The notes below the pieces were generated by a model. The model had not been told where the DNA came from. It did not search any database and was given only the letters and a program-made list of their open reading frames with translations. A program made the translations under genes and the position numbers. Below, in pieces: positions 1-11,442 of a stretch of 64,000 bases of DNA (positions are counted from its first letter, which is position 1; every line of letters begins with the position of its first letter). Source of the stretch: Selaginella moellendorffii (lineage: Eukaryota > Streptophyta > Lycopodiopsida > Selaginellales > Selaginellaceae); assembly GCF_000143415.4 (NCBI RefSeq), contig NW_003314273.1, positions 2,699,805-2,763,804 on the forward strand, read 5' to 3'.

Positions 1-2848
1 ATACTTTACCCAGTATCCGAGACAAGTTCTTCAATAATACTCAGCTATAGATAACACTTCATCAAGGAGTGAATCACCACACCCAAGACTCAATGAAATC
101 CAACACTACGAACTAAACGCAACCAAATGATATCAATAAAGATAAAATCAATATGCCAACATAGGAAAACCCATGTAAGTCTAATAATATGATCCTCCGT
201 AACACCATCCGGTAAAGCAAGCCCATCACTGCTAAATCTTCATCAAGTGAAGTAAGTGTCATAGTCTTCAACAAAGTCTACCAACAATCACTAGTTGCAA
301 AGCAACCAATAATCACTCTTCAACTTGCCTTCACAAGAACCAAACACTACAATTGTGCCATTGAGTCATGCACTTGTCCAATATAAACATAATACCCCAA
401 GTATGAGATAAAGTTTCATGGACAAGCATAAACCAAATAACCACTCAAATCTAACTCAACCACAATAAACTCACAAACACGTTTAGCCAATAGCTTTGAG
501 CATGCCTTGAAGAAACTAGCTATGCATGATCGACACTTAGTCGAAACTAAAGTGAAGACCATGAGATGGACTCATATCGGTACACAAACTCCTCATAGAC
601 GAAGCTATAGTACAGGTACCAACATCTCAACCACAAACAACTAAGTTGGACATCACCATCCTCAGCCAAGGCGCAGGGCCACCAAGACCAAGTCAAGATT
701 AATGAAAGCTCACTATTCTCATAGAGTTTAACAAAATGCAAGGTGCAACCTACCACCAAGCACAATGCTATAAAAGAAAGGCACAAGGGTCACCCTTCTT
801 AGAAAAGCACAATGGCCACTTTTCTACACCAACTCCAGACTCTATCCAACTCAATTGCCTTAGCCCCAAAAGTTAACATCCCTTTCGGGTCGCATCATAC
901 AAACTACCTACTAAGGTCTAAGCCAACTAAAGTCAACTCTAACCCCTTCACTAGTTTGTACTGGCTTACGAAAACGAAATGGTTTTTAGGCAAAGTGATC
1001 AATAGATCGGCCATTGGAAAAGCCTAAGAAAATTTGTGGAAAAATTTCCATCCTAAAGAAAGAATGACTCTCAGTCCAGGAATGTAAGCTTTCAAGACTC
1101 AACTAAATTCCTCCTACTAACAACTTCACATAGATTCACCTCAACACAAATTCTTATGACCCATAGTATGCTTAAGCATCGAACATTTTTTTGCCTATAT
1201 TTTCGACATCCAACATCGACATCTGCAAAATGCAAAGTGAACATCTAAAGCTTGATCACGAAGACCATATCTTCAAACATCCACATTGCACCAACACTCT
1301 TCTTCAACCATTTTCAAGATCCAATGTGTAGCCAAAACACTAACAAGAAAAATGACATGAAAAATCATGCTCTAAGGAAAATTCCTCATCATTTAACATA
1401 ACAATATCATCTCTACTAACACAAGTGCTAGTGATATCAATGCCTTAACGACTCATCTTCTCCATCTAACAATTTATTCCAAGTATTAATGAATCAACTA
1501 ACAAGCCATAGCAAGTGAATGCTATAACCCTTTCTAACATCTTATAGGCAAACCCTCAAGGAAACAACATACCACTCAAGCTTAACATAATGGACCACCA
1601 TCGAGAATCCAATCAAAGTTACTACAATGTTACTACTTGCAAATAGACTAACTTCACCATCAACCACTTTGGGGTTGATCATCATTTATCCAAGCAACTT
1701 CGTAAACACATCACTCATTATCATATAGATATGATATGGAAATCATAATTACTTGATCATCAATTGAGCAACACCACAAGCAACGCCCATGTCACTACTA
1801 CAAAGGTTTACATGAGTATCAAGTGTCAACTCGATTCGACAAAATTGCAACATAAATGCCACACTCCACTAATAAAGATTTACAACACTCAACACCACTA
1901 ACTTTTGTTCATAACACGGTCAAGCTTATGCTACTCATATCCGACAAAACTCAACACTAATCCAACACCAAACTACTCAAGGAGCAATAGCAAGGTTCCC
2001 TGGAAAAGAATTGAGCATTGCAACCCAAGTCTTCCAATAGCAAGTCTAGACAAAATGGTTTAGCGCTTCATCGCTATCCATCCCATAACTTACCATTTGC
2101 AAGACCATCATTTCCAATATGCATCAAGGTAGGGACTCTTGATTGCATAATATGAACACGAGCAATGAGTTACATTTATTTGCAAATCATATTTCCAAAG
2201 AGAGAAAATGATTTACGTGTTTGATTCTCCATCCCTGACGATTCTCTTTTCAGTCTCATCTTTGACTAAACCTCAAGCTTGCTTTCGCATTGCCTTCAGT
2301 CCAATCCAAAAAAAAGTTTATGAGAGAGCACAACAATGATTACTTGAACCAATAAATTAATCCCTATAGTTTTGATTGATCCACTTATAATCATGCCTAG
2401 GAAGGATTCACTAGTGTCGTGCTAAACAGCTACGGACCAGCCTATTTGCCACTCATAGCAAACTCAAGGAAGGTTTGCTTTTACCCACAGTACATGGAAC
2501 AACTTATGGAACCACTGGAACAACTCATGGAACCACCAATAGGCTAACATTCCACTGATAGGCTAACATTAATCCTACCAACTCAAAGTGTAACCTTGAG
2601 TTGCTAATGTGCGTAACACACGAGCCCAAGCGCAAACTCATGCAAATGGAGCATCTCAAATCCATCCTATGAGCCCAAGAGTAAGCTCACATCATAAGGT
2701 ACAACAAGGCAACCAAATCCATACCCAAAAAACCAATGCAAAGTCTTTGCACCCAAATGTGTACCCACTCGGATCATCGTTTTCATCTCTACGTATGCAA
2801 CGAAACTAGTTGCCCAATCTCATTGGATAGTACTCACCGAGACTCATT
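1..2848. other. Repeat-like AT-rich stretch, no gene recognised
   Basis: No reading frame longer than about 80 codons and no recognisable domain is seen on either strand. The right end abuts a minus-strand primer-binding-site motif at 2849-2859, so this is probably the decayed interior of an LTR retrotransposon running leftwards out of the window. A 21-bp unit is repeated twice in tandem at about 2495-2536. Confidence 0.5.
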
Positions 2849-2859
2849 CTCTGATACCA
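2849..2859 (-). other. Retrotransposon primer-binding site (tRNA-iMet type), relic
   Basis: On the minus strand the sequence reads TGGTATCAGAG, the classic plant LTR-element site complementary to the 3' end of initiator tRNA-Met. On the plus strand it is followed two bases later by TGTAGTGCAC, a plausible LTR edge beginning with TG at 2862. No partner LTR was found in the window, so the element is truncated or extends beyond the left edge. Confidence 0.55.
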
Positions 2860-3379
2860 AATGTAGTGCACGTGGTTTTGACCCTTTGTCCTATGGTGAT
2901 TTACCATAGGATAACACCACAAAGTGGAACCTAAACCCTCTTTGTGCCACGTGACAGATGCCACGTGTCACATGCCACGTGTCCAAAGGAATGTGGTGTG
3001 GAACCCGAGGTTCAGGGCCTTGAGCCACTGAATGAAGGAACGGTGCCAAACTCCCAAGCATGGAGCCAAGGCGGACCATGGAGCAACTCCCGAGCATACA
3101 GCCCAAGGAGCAAAGGGACAGGAGCCCGGAGTGACTTGGAACAGTCCTGGAGCAACCATCATCCCAATACCAGGACCAGCATACAAAACGGAGCCAAACG
3201 GAGTCTGGTGCTATTTCGGCATACCGGTGGCCTAACGCAAGGACATGGGTACTCCACCAGCTAGCATAGAATGGAACTTGGGCTTAGACCCAAGCCGGAT
3301 GCAGAACAAGGACAGGCACGCAAGCGGGAGTTAGATTCTGCCTCAGGTTAGTCGGTCATGCCTGACCTACCCACTATCC

Positions 3380-3907
3380 TTACTATACATTTGGAACCCC
3401 CCATAGCCCGCCCCCCCTTGGGGAACACATGCTTTGGGCTTTCACCCTAAGCCTCCCTTAGTATCAAGAGTTAATCTCTGGGACAAGCTCGAAACTTACC
3501 AAATATGGAATGTCTTTAAATTGCGAATTTGGACACGAGATGAACACCATTGTGTTCAGGCCGATCTCTACATTCTATAGATATGCCAAATGAGCAAATC
3601 TGGACACTTTCCATAAATAGCATTTGGGACCGAAATGAGACTAACACAAAGAGCATGATAATGAACGGTAAGCTATCATGTAGCGATATTGAGGGACTAA
3701 TCTCAATATGCGAGGGTTCTTGTCACTAACAAGTGCAAGACAAAATGAGATGGGAACTCCTTACCAGGCTAAGTATGTTTAGCTAATAACACGTAGAAAT
3801 TCCATCTTTATGCTTGTCCAGTCTAAGTACACTCGAAATGCCCAGTTAACTCCACTAGCACAAGAGGGACTGATAAAGGGTCCAGCAATACCGACCTTTT
3901 GCCATCG
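3380..3907 (+). repeat. Dispersed repeat, copy 1
   Basis: About 0.5 kb that matches 16425-16966 in the same orientation: both contain a C-rich run, then a conserved stretch around GGAACACATG and CTTAGTATCA, the phrase ACACCATTGTGTTCAGG, and a tail ending near CCATCG. Divergence is substantial, with many substitutions and small indels. No coding potential is seen. It is probably LTR or other noncoding retrotransposon sequence. Confidence 0.6.
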
Positions 3908-4278
3908 TGGCAGTAAAGTAAGAGTGTTCGTAAGGACTGGTCGATAGGTAACTTTCGATACCCAAAGTCACAATCGTGACAGTGGCTCAATGGCAAGGTG
4001 AGGCATGGGATTCTCCTAAATAGTGTAATGCTCATAAATGCACCATAAAAAAATGAAGACTCTTGTCTTCACTTACCTTCCCTTGCCTACTTGTAAAACA
4101 ATATTCTTCATTTCGGCCATAAATCCATTGTAGGCAAAATGAGCTATATTTATTTGTTGTCCAGCCTCAATAACTTCCAATAAGTAAGCCTAGTATGATA
4201 ATTAGACTTCAAGGAGGTGAAGTTGCCTCCTCGTCCAAATATGTAATTTGGAAGGACATATTGATCAGGCATGCGATC

Positions 4279-4699
4279 TAGAGAAGGGAGAAAAAAAAAC
4301 AAGCTTGAGGATTCAAGCTTAGGAAAGTAAACTTGAGAGGTTCAAGGTTAGGACTATATTCCTAACCTTGACGTGAGCAGTAGCGATTATAAAAGTAGGA
4401 CTTAGAATGTTTTTAGACTTATCCCTAATACAAAATACATTGCAATACATCGTCTTTTTGCCTATCTCTTCGGCTCTTCACAGCAATGTCTTACTTACCC
4501 ACCACCTTCAAGGGATCAAAGACGTGGGACTAACACCTTCAAGCACATGTTCACAGTCTCTACTTGGCTTGGCACAAGCAGGTAAGTGCACTCTTCTTGT
4601 AGTGTAGTTTTAGTTTTAGGGACTAGATTAGATTTGAAACTCCTAGGAAAATCTCATGTGGACGTTTTCCTCCCAGTTTAAAGATTCCAGGAGTTTTCA
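4279..4699 (+). repeat. 5' LTR of the gypsy element
   Basis: 421 bp, matching 14605-15025. It begins TA where the 3' copy has the canonical TG, and ends in CA. It carries a TATAAAA box at 4388-4394, likely the element promoter, and two inverted repeats upstream of it: 8-bp arms at 4301-4320 and 11-bp arms at 4343-4370. Confidence 0.93.
4388..4394 (+). promoter_or_regulatory. TATA box in the 5' LTR
   Basis: TATAAAA lies about 110 bp into the LTR, with the same motif at 14714-14720 in the 3' LTR. The position suits a U3/R-type promoter. Transcription start was not determined. Confidence 0.5.
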
Positions 4700-4700
4700 C

Positions 4701-4718
4701 TGGCGACCATGGAGGGAT
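4701..4718 (+). other. Primer-binding site of the gypsy element
   Basis: TGGCGACCATGGAGGGAT begins two bases after the 5' LTR. The leading TGG would pair with the CCA end of a tRNA. The rest does not match initiator tRNA-Met, and I could not assign the tRNA with confidence. Confidence 0.6.
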
Positions 4719-7168
4719 AGAGCAGATCAAGACGATCATTTCCCCCAAAACTTCAAGGAAAACGGACCAAAGACGCATAAGAAAATGGCATAGGAAGAAA
4801 AAGCCCCAAAAATCAAGAAAAACAAGACCGTAAAACAAAAACGGTGGAAGAGCATGAAGGAATGAAGAAAAAAATGGAGCGTAAGACCAAAAGATGAAGA
4901 ACACTTGAAGATTGAAGCCACCCAAGTTGTGAAAAACTTGGAGCATACGCGTAACTGTTTTTGGCGAGAGGTTGAAGAAAGCGAATATTCCAAGGATCTG
5001 CAATAAGGAAATGACCAAGGGAAAATTCTAGCAACTGGAGATGCAGGAAGAATGAAAAAACACGACTACCCATTTGGAGACACAAACTGTACATGATACG
5101 AAGATTGCCTTTTGTGTGGTTTCAGAAATTGTGCAAAACCGTACAAGCAATGCTATCCAAAATGGCGATGTGACACTTGCAAGCAAGCAAAAGCTAGACT
5201 CCGAAGCAGGGATGAAAATGCCACAGCTGAGGAGAGAAGGAAACGAGAAGAAATAGCCCAAGAAAACGACACCAAAAAGAGAGACGATAGTTTAGAACAA
5301 GCAGCAAAACAAAGCTTTAGTTGCTTATAAAAACTTCAAGAAACGATTCTGCGACTCTTCTACAAATTTTCTAGCAAATAGGAAGGATGCAAAAATGAGG
5401 AAATGTTGAAAGAAAAATATGTTTACTTCGATTTCTTTGCAACTTGAAGAACCCTGACTTAGGTGTATCGCAGACACCTCTTTCAACAAACAATTGTCGA
5501 ATTCCTAGGCATACACAAACATGAAACTTTTCAACCATTAACATTTGCTTTCAACATTGATTTGACAAGAGTCATAGCAACAACAGAGTGTGGAATTTTT
5601 GAACCACAAATTCGTTGGTTTATGGACACTCTTAGATTTAGAGATTTCGAAGAGAACGCGGAATTACTTTACCGACTTCTTCAAAGTCCTCTTTGTGTAA
5701 CGCTACCAACAAGCACTCTTATCGAATTATATGCTATAGCATATTGGCACCGTTTAGGACGGACGAGAATAGCTAGAGAATTAAGAAATCAAGGATAAGG
5801 CCATCAACAAATTCAAATTCGGAATTCGAGTTTAAGAAACTGACGGGAACCTGAACTTGCATCAAGTTCAAGGGAACAACTTGAAAACTCAAGGATAACA
5901 AGTCGAAGGAGGAGAAATTTAAGACAAAATCACAATAGGCCAAGATTAAATATAATAACAAACTTCAACTTTGACACTGAGGTCCAACGTCGAAACCCCA
6001 GCCTAGAGCTACATATTACTCGCAATCAACAAGGAAGAGTGTGTCCAAGTAGTCTCAACATTTTAAGGAGTATTTTAGGAGATCCTGCGTCAAGGATTCA
6101 AACTTATAATGCAAGAGTATTAATTGAGACTATCCCTTGGGAAGTTCGTGAAGCGATCGACTCTGATCGTGAAAGAGAATGTGATATACGACAGAGGGAA
6201 GTAGAACACCACTGGCAAGAACAACATCAAGGAAATGCACCATCACAAAATCAACCATAGAGAAAAGCGCGCTGGATAAATCTGCGCACACATAGGCTTA
6301 AAGCAGCAAGAATCTGTTGGAAACTATACTGTGACGTGTGGACGTCATTAGAGACTAGAAACATACAAGAATTAGGACATTAAAAATACAACCACTGCTG
6401 TATTCAACATTTTCAAATATTACCAACGACTGGGAAACACAAGAGCTCATAGTGAGAGCTCGCATTCCAAAACAACCAACACATCGTAAGAGATTAAAAC
6501 AATTGTTCAAGATTGGACTACTAGAAAGAATTGCAATCATTTGCATACCTATTTGATCCCGAAGTTGGCAAGCAGTTTCCAAATTTACTAGCGAACAGCT
6601 ATATCGATCAATTTATGACACAACTGACCTCCTTCCACAAACACAATTGTACTTACTTACAATACCAGATTTTTCAAATACAAGACCTTTCCTAAGCTAG
6701 ACTCAGGAAAGTGACCTCGAGAAGAAACTCGGGAAGAATTGAGAAATAAAAACTCGATTGAAGACTCAAGACACAAAAGCTTGGCTTCGCAACAAAACCA
6801 AACTTGTAGAAGACTCAAGACACAAGAGCTTGACTTCACATTTATACAACAAAACTAAACTTGCAGAAGACTCAAGACACAAGAGCTTGACTTTGCATTT
6901 CTACTACAAAACCAAACTTGTAGAAGACTCAAGACATAAGAGCTTGACTTTACAATCTATGAAGAACAACATTTGACTCAGGACAACTTAGGCAAAACAT
7001 AAATTCAGGAAACTTACCTCAACATTCAAGTTGAGAAAACTTAGCAAATTGAATGTACAAACACAAACCAGACCCAATTAAGATCCGGGAAAGAGATCTT
7101 CGACAAAAGAATCGAGAAGTGAAAAAAGAAGGGATAGAAAAGAGAAATTAGAGCAACAATAGCAATAA
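4719..7168 (+). other. Gypsy element leader region
   Basis: 2.45 kb between the primer-binding site and gag. It has short open stretches (5112-5330, 5463-5798, 6039-6260) encoding charged peptides without recognised domains. These could be remnants of a broken 5' extension of gag. A tandem repeat occupies 6760-6960. Such a long leader is unusual for simple gypsy elements and may once have been coding. Confidence 0.55.
6760..6960 (+). repeat. Tandem repeat in element leader, about four units
   Basis: Units beginning GAAGACTCAAGACA start at 6760, 6809, 6866 and 6923, with periods of 49, 57 and 57 bp. The last unit is partial. The spacing difference is a small deletion in the first unit. Confidence 0.85.
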
Positions 7169-7381
7169 ATTTTAGAAACGATATTAGAGAAGTACGACAA
7201 GGAGGATAAAGAAATTCAAGTTGCCGAGTCGAGCAACCTAGCCAAAGATAACAAAGAACTAAATATCGAAAACGCCCCAGAGTTTGAGGCATTTGAAGAA
7301 GCAGAATACATAGCAGCAAAGTTTTACTCAAATCCAAACTCACCAGAACAACAATTTCACCAACAAAGCCTACAATTTCAA

Positions 7382-8485
7382 ATGGCAATCATCAATCCAG
7401 TGACAGCCATAGGGAACATGATTTCCTATCCCATTTTTACTGGTGGAAAAACCGAAGATGCAAACCAGCATCTTAAACAATTTAATCAAATTGTAAAGAT
7501 GAACAAACAGGAAATGCATCGGGAAATACTTTTCCCATACACACTTAAGGGAAAAGCACTCGATTGGCATAATACACTTGATGATGCTTTGACCCATGAT
7601 GAAAAGGTCACACAATTTAAGGAGCAATTCCAGACCGGTGGAACTCCAGAAGAACACTATGAGATCATCAAAAACTTCAAGCAAAAATCATGTGAAGGAA
7701 TTCAAGATTACACTCGAAGATTTAAGTTTCATGCAAAGCATTGCAAGGATTTGATAACAGATAAAGGAAAGAGCTTATCCTATATCCAAGGACTAAAAGA
7801 AATCTATAGAAACATGGTAGCAATTGCTGTTACAACAGAGAATCCAGATGATGAAAGTGTTGATACACTCTCCAAAGAAATCCTCACATTGGAAAAGAGA
7901 TTCAAGCAATTCACAAAAGCTATACCTTCACAAACCGATGACGGTTCAGATGATGAAGAAGAGGAAGAAATACGCATTAAGACAAAGAAGAAAACACCAA
8001 AAGACCAAGACTTGAAGGATATAATCAGGAAAATCTCACAAACCGAACTCAAAGCAGGAGTGTGGTGTACAAAGTGTAAAAACGAGGGATATACATATTC
8101 GGAATGCAAATTACAGCTTCCAAAGTGTCAAATTTGTGAAAGAGAAGGCCATACAGCCAAGAAATGCCGATACAGGAATACAATGGAAGTTTCAAGAATC
8201 GAGAATGCTCCTCGACAAGAGCCCAATCCTCAATATCAAGGAAACTGGAATCAAAACACGCGACCACCACGAAATCAACCTCCAAGATATAACAATTATT
8301 ATCAACGTGATGATAATTTGTATAATCAAAGACAAAATTATTACCAGCGAGACAATAGCAACTACAATAGAATACTCCCTCAAGATCAAAGACCAAACAA
8401 CTATACTGGAAATTATGGAAGAAACTACAATACATATCAGCAATGTAATGGACCTCAGGACAATTATCAACATCCTCCCCCATGA
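7382..8485 (+). CDS. gag: Retrotransposon Gag
   Basis: 367 codons from an ATG that may be internal, since the frame stays open upstream to 7169. The N-terminal half resembles the retrotransposon gag capsid fold. It is followed by an acidic stretch and two zinc knuckles near residues 228-262: the first has Y in place of H (C-x2-C-x4-Y-x4-C), the second is a canonical CCHC (C-x2-C-x4-H-x4-C). The C-terminus is rich in Asn, Tyr, Gln and Arg. The TGA at 8483-8485 is probably a mutated sense codon, because the same frame continues with similar composition through further stops to the protease. Gag would package element RNA into virus-like particles. Confidence 0.85.
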   Translation: MAIINPVTAIGNMISYPIFTGGKTEDANQHLKQFNQIVKMNKQEMHREILFPYTLKGKALDWHNTLDDALTHDEKVTQFKEQFQTGGTPEEHYEIIKNFKQKSCEGIQDYTRRFKFHAKHCKDLITDKGKSLSYIQGLKEIYRNMVAIAVTTENPDDESVDTLSKEILTLEKRFKQFTKAIPSQTDDGSDDEEEEEIRIKTKKKTPKDQDLKDIIRKISQTELKAGVWCTKCKNEGYTYSECKLQLPKCQICEREGHTAKKCRYRNTMEVSRIENAPRQEPNPQYQGNWNQNTRPPRNQPPRYNNYYQRDDNLYNQRQNYYQRDNSNYNRILPQDQRPNNYTGNYGRNYNTYQQCNGPQDNYQHPPP

Positions 8486-9901
8486 AATTACAATTATGAT
8501 CAAGAACCATATCGGAATTATAATCAAAGACCACCCCAGGCTCAAGGTTACAATTACAACTAACAACCTGCACTGCAGCAAGATAATCATCCTCGACAAC
8601 CTTACCAAAATGCAAATCGCGAAAATAACCAAGGAGTAAACAATCAGGCTCCGAGGCCAAGACCACCAGCAGCACGGAATGTTGAGGTGGAAATTGATGA
8701 ACCACAAACTTTTGAAGAACCAGCAATACGAACTATCACGAGACAACAATACAAGTATCAGCAACCAAATAATCTGGAAGAACAAGATTACAATGATGAA
8801 GTTGAAATTATCCCAAAAACCAAATGGAAGAAAAGCAAGAAAATATTACAAGAAATTTAGGCTGAATTGCAGGAACAAGAACCATAGGTCATTGAAGACC
8901 ATGACAAACTATCTAACGATCATCAAACAACAAGTTTCTCTTAAGAAGAGCACACCTCACTTGCAGAACAAATACTGTAATATGGAATCACATTAACCTT
9001 ACAACAAATACTTCAAATAGCACCATATCTTAAGAGCCAAATACTAAAGATTTGTTGTCCACAAATTCCTGATGCTCACACTCAAGAAAAGCAATTTCCA
9101 TCTAAAACTGAGAAAGAGGATAACGTAAAAATCCAACCTGGAGATTACGATGATAATGTACCTTGTATTGACCTCAACATAGGCAAAAATCAAATCAATG
9201 GAGCAATACTCAATAGAGGCTCGAGTGTGAATATAATTGAGCATGGTATATGTAAAGCAATGGGACTTGGACCTATACAACCTACTCCCTTCAATGTCCG
9301 CATGGCAGACCAACATGTTGTAAGACCAGCTGGCATAATAAGAGATATCACCATTGGAATCAAAGGACACAAGTTCAAGATCAACTTCGTGGTATTAAAA
9401 ATGCCAATTGAAGAATCCTCTTACAAACTCTTGCTTGGAAGACCATGGCTAAACAAAGTAGTTTATGCTCAATATTGGATGGACCATGAAATTTGTATAC
9501 AATCAGACAAAGGACAAACGAAAATAGCTACAACTACGACCAGAAAAATTCCGAAAAGATTTCAACCAATTCAAGCCCAAGGATACAATTGGCAAGAAGG
9601 CTTGGACGACTTTGAAGAAGCCAAACTCCTTGAAGCTTACCCAGAGCTACGAGCTTTTCAAGAAATCGATTTACACTATGTACTACCAATAGTGGCTCAA
9701 GACCAGCACCACAACTTAAACTTGATGGACCAACCACTCTACTCTACAAAGCTACATGCTCAAAGTCAACAAAGATTAAAGATAAAACAACAAAACAAGA
9801 AGCCAACTCTCAAGCCTGAACAATTACAATCTAAAGAATACAACATTCAGATTGATGATAATCCAGCCCTACAATCTGGAAATGACAATTTTACACCTTG
9901 A
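8486..9901 (+). pseudogene. Gag tail and aspartic protease, disrupted
   Basis: Same frame as gag. Stops at 8561, 8858, 8885, 8942 and 8978 precede the protease, and another (TGA) closes the frame at 9899-9901. The protease core spans about 9182-9520: the flap-like and LLLGRPWL motifs (normally LGxPWL) are intact. The catalytic Asp-Ser/Thr-Gly triad reads Asn-Arg-Gly at 9212-9220, so the catalytic aspartate is lost. GAT to AAT is one G-to-A transition. The family normally cleaves the Gag-Pol polyprotein; this copy should be inactive. Confidence 0.8.
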
Positions 9902-11364
9902 ATTAACCTCAATGAAGAAACTGAAGAACTCAATCTTGGACTTCAAGAAGATCCACACAACATACTCATCGCTGCAAATCTTGACAAAAACTTCAAGATA
10001 AAAGCTCAACAATTACTCATAACCTACAAGGACGTTTTCACATGGTCATACAAAGATCTCAAGGGAATACCCCCGGAACTATATACACATCGCATAGAGT
10101 TACTACCAGGAACACGACCAATTAAGCAAACAGCTTATCGCATGAATCCAAACTTCGCTGATAAAGTCAAAACAGAACTCAACAAACTACAAAATGCTGG
10201 ATTCATTTACCCCATCAAAATGCACAATGGTTGTCACCATTGGTTATCGTCCCGAAAAAGAACGGCAAATTACGCATTTGTGTCAATTACAAAAAGTTGA
10301 ACAATGTGACGGAAAAAGACTCGTTTCCTATACCATTCTCAGACGAGATACTCGACGCAGTTGCAGGACATGAGATGTACTCGTTCCTGGATGGATTTTC
10401 AGGATATAATCAAGTTCACATAGTGCCAGAAGATCAATACAAGACTGCTTTCATAAGTCCATGGGGCGCATATGCATACTCCAGAATGCCATTCGGATTA
10501 ACGAATGCACCATTTACTTTTCAAAGGATAATTACTGACACATTTCAAGAATACTTGACTGATTTTATGCGCGTCTTCATGGATGACTTCAGCATTTTTG
10601 GAGCAAAAGAAAAACATCTTGAACACTTAAAAAAGTGTTTCATTAAATGTCGACAAAACCGAGTTGCACTTAATCCAGAAAAGTGTATTTTCTTTGTCAA
10701 ATCAGGAATACTCCTTGGCCATGTCGTTTGTAAAGACAGAATTCTCATTGACAAAGCAAAAATAGAGGTCATCATCAAAATGACTCCACCCATGGATTTA
10801 ACGAGTTTGCAAAGATTTCTCGGAAAAATGGGTTACCATAGACGTTTTATTCAAGACTATGCAAAGATTGTTAAACTGCTCACGGAGCTACTTAAGAAAT
10901 CTCAAGTTTACGCATGGACACAAGATTGCCAATTGGCCTTTGACACACTTAAGGATAAGCTTACAAAAGCCCCCATACTAGTTCAACCAGACTGGACACA
11001 GGAATTCATTGTACAAGTAGATGCATCTGATTATGCACTTGGAGCTATACTTTGCCAGAGAAAAACAGATAATAGAGACCATCCCATATACTACACAAGC
11101 CGCAGACTCTCCCCACCAGAGATGAACTATACAACCACGGAAAAAGAGGCATTAGGAATGGTCTATGCACTCACCAAATTTCGACATTACCTCCTTTCAA
11201 ACAAAGTCAAGATCATGGTTGATCACCAAGCACTCTTACACTTACTCAACAAGACAATACTCACTAGAAGAATTGCGCGATGGTTTCTTCTACTTCAAGA
11301 ATTCAACTTTGAGATTATTCACAAGCCAGGCAAACAACATATGCAAGCTGATCATCTTAGTTGA
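9902..11364 (+). pseudogene. pol: Reverse transcriptase and RNase H (pol, 5' part), frameshifted
   Basis: The RT N-terminus lies in frame 2 (about 9902-10216); the frame then shifts to frame 1 at the A-run 10217-10220, where one base appears missing. From 10231 there are 377 codons with RT motifs SFLDGFSGYNQV and FMDDFSIFG (catalytic DD), the connection region, and an RNase H domain with VDASDYALGAIL and the C-terminal ADHLS motif. The frame closes with TGA at 11362-11364, exactly where the family usually has Arg after ADHLS, consistent with CGA to TGA. FMDD resembles non-chromoviral lineages. Confidence 0.88.
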
Positions 11365-11442
11365 CTTCTCACGGGAGAACAAGTCACGAAATCCAACGAT
11401 GACTTACCTGATTCACACCTTTTTAAGGTCACAACTCAAGGA

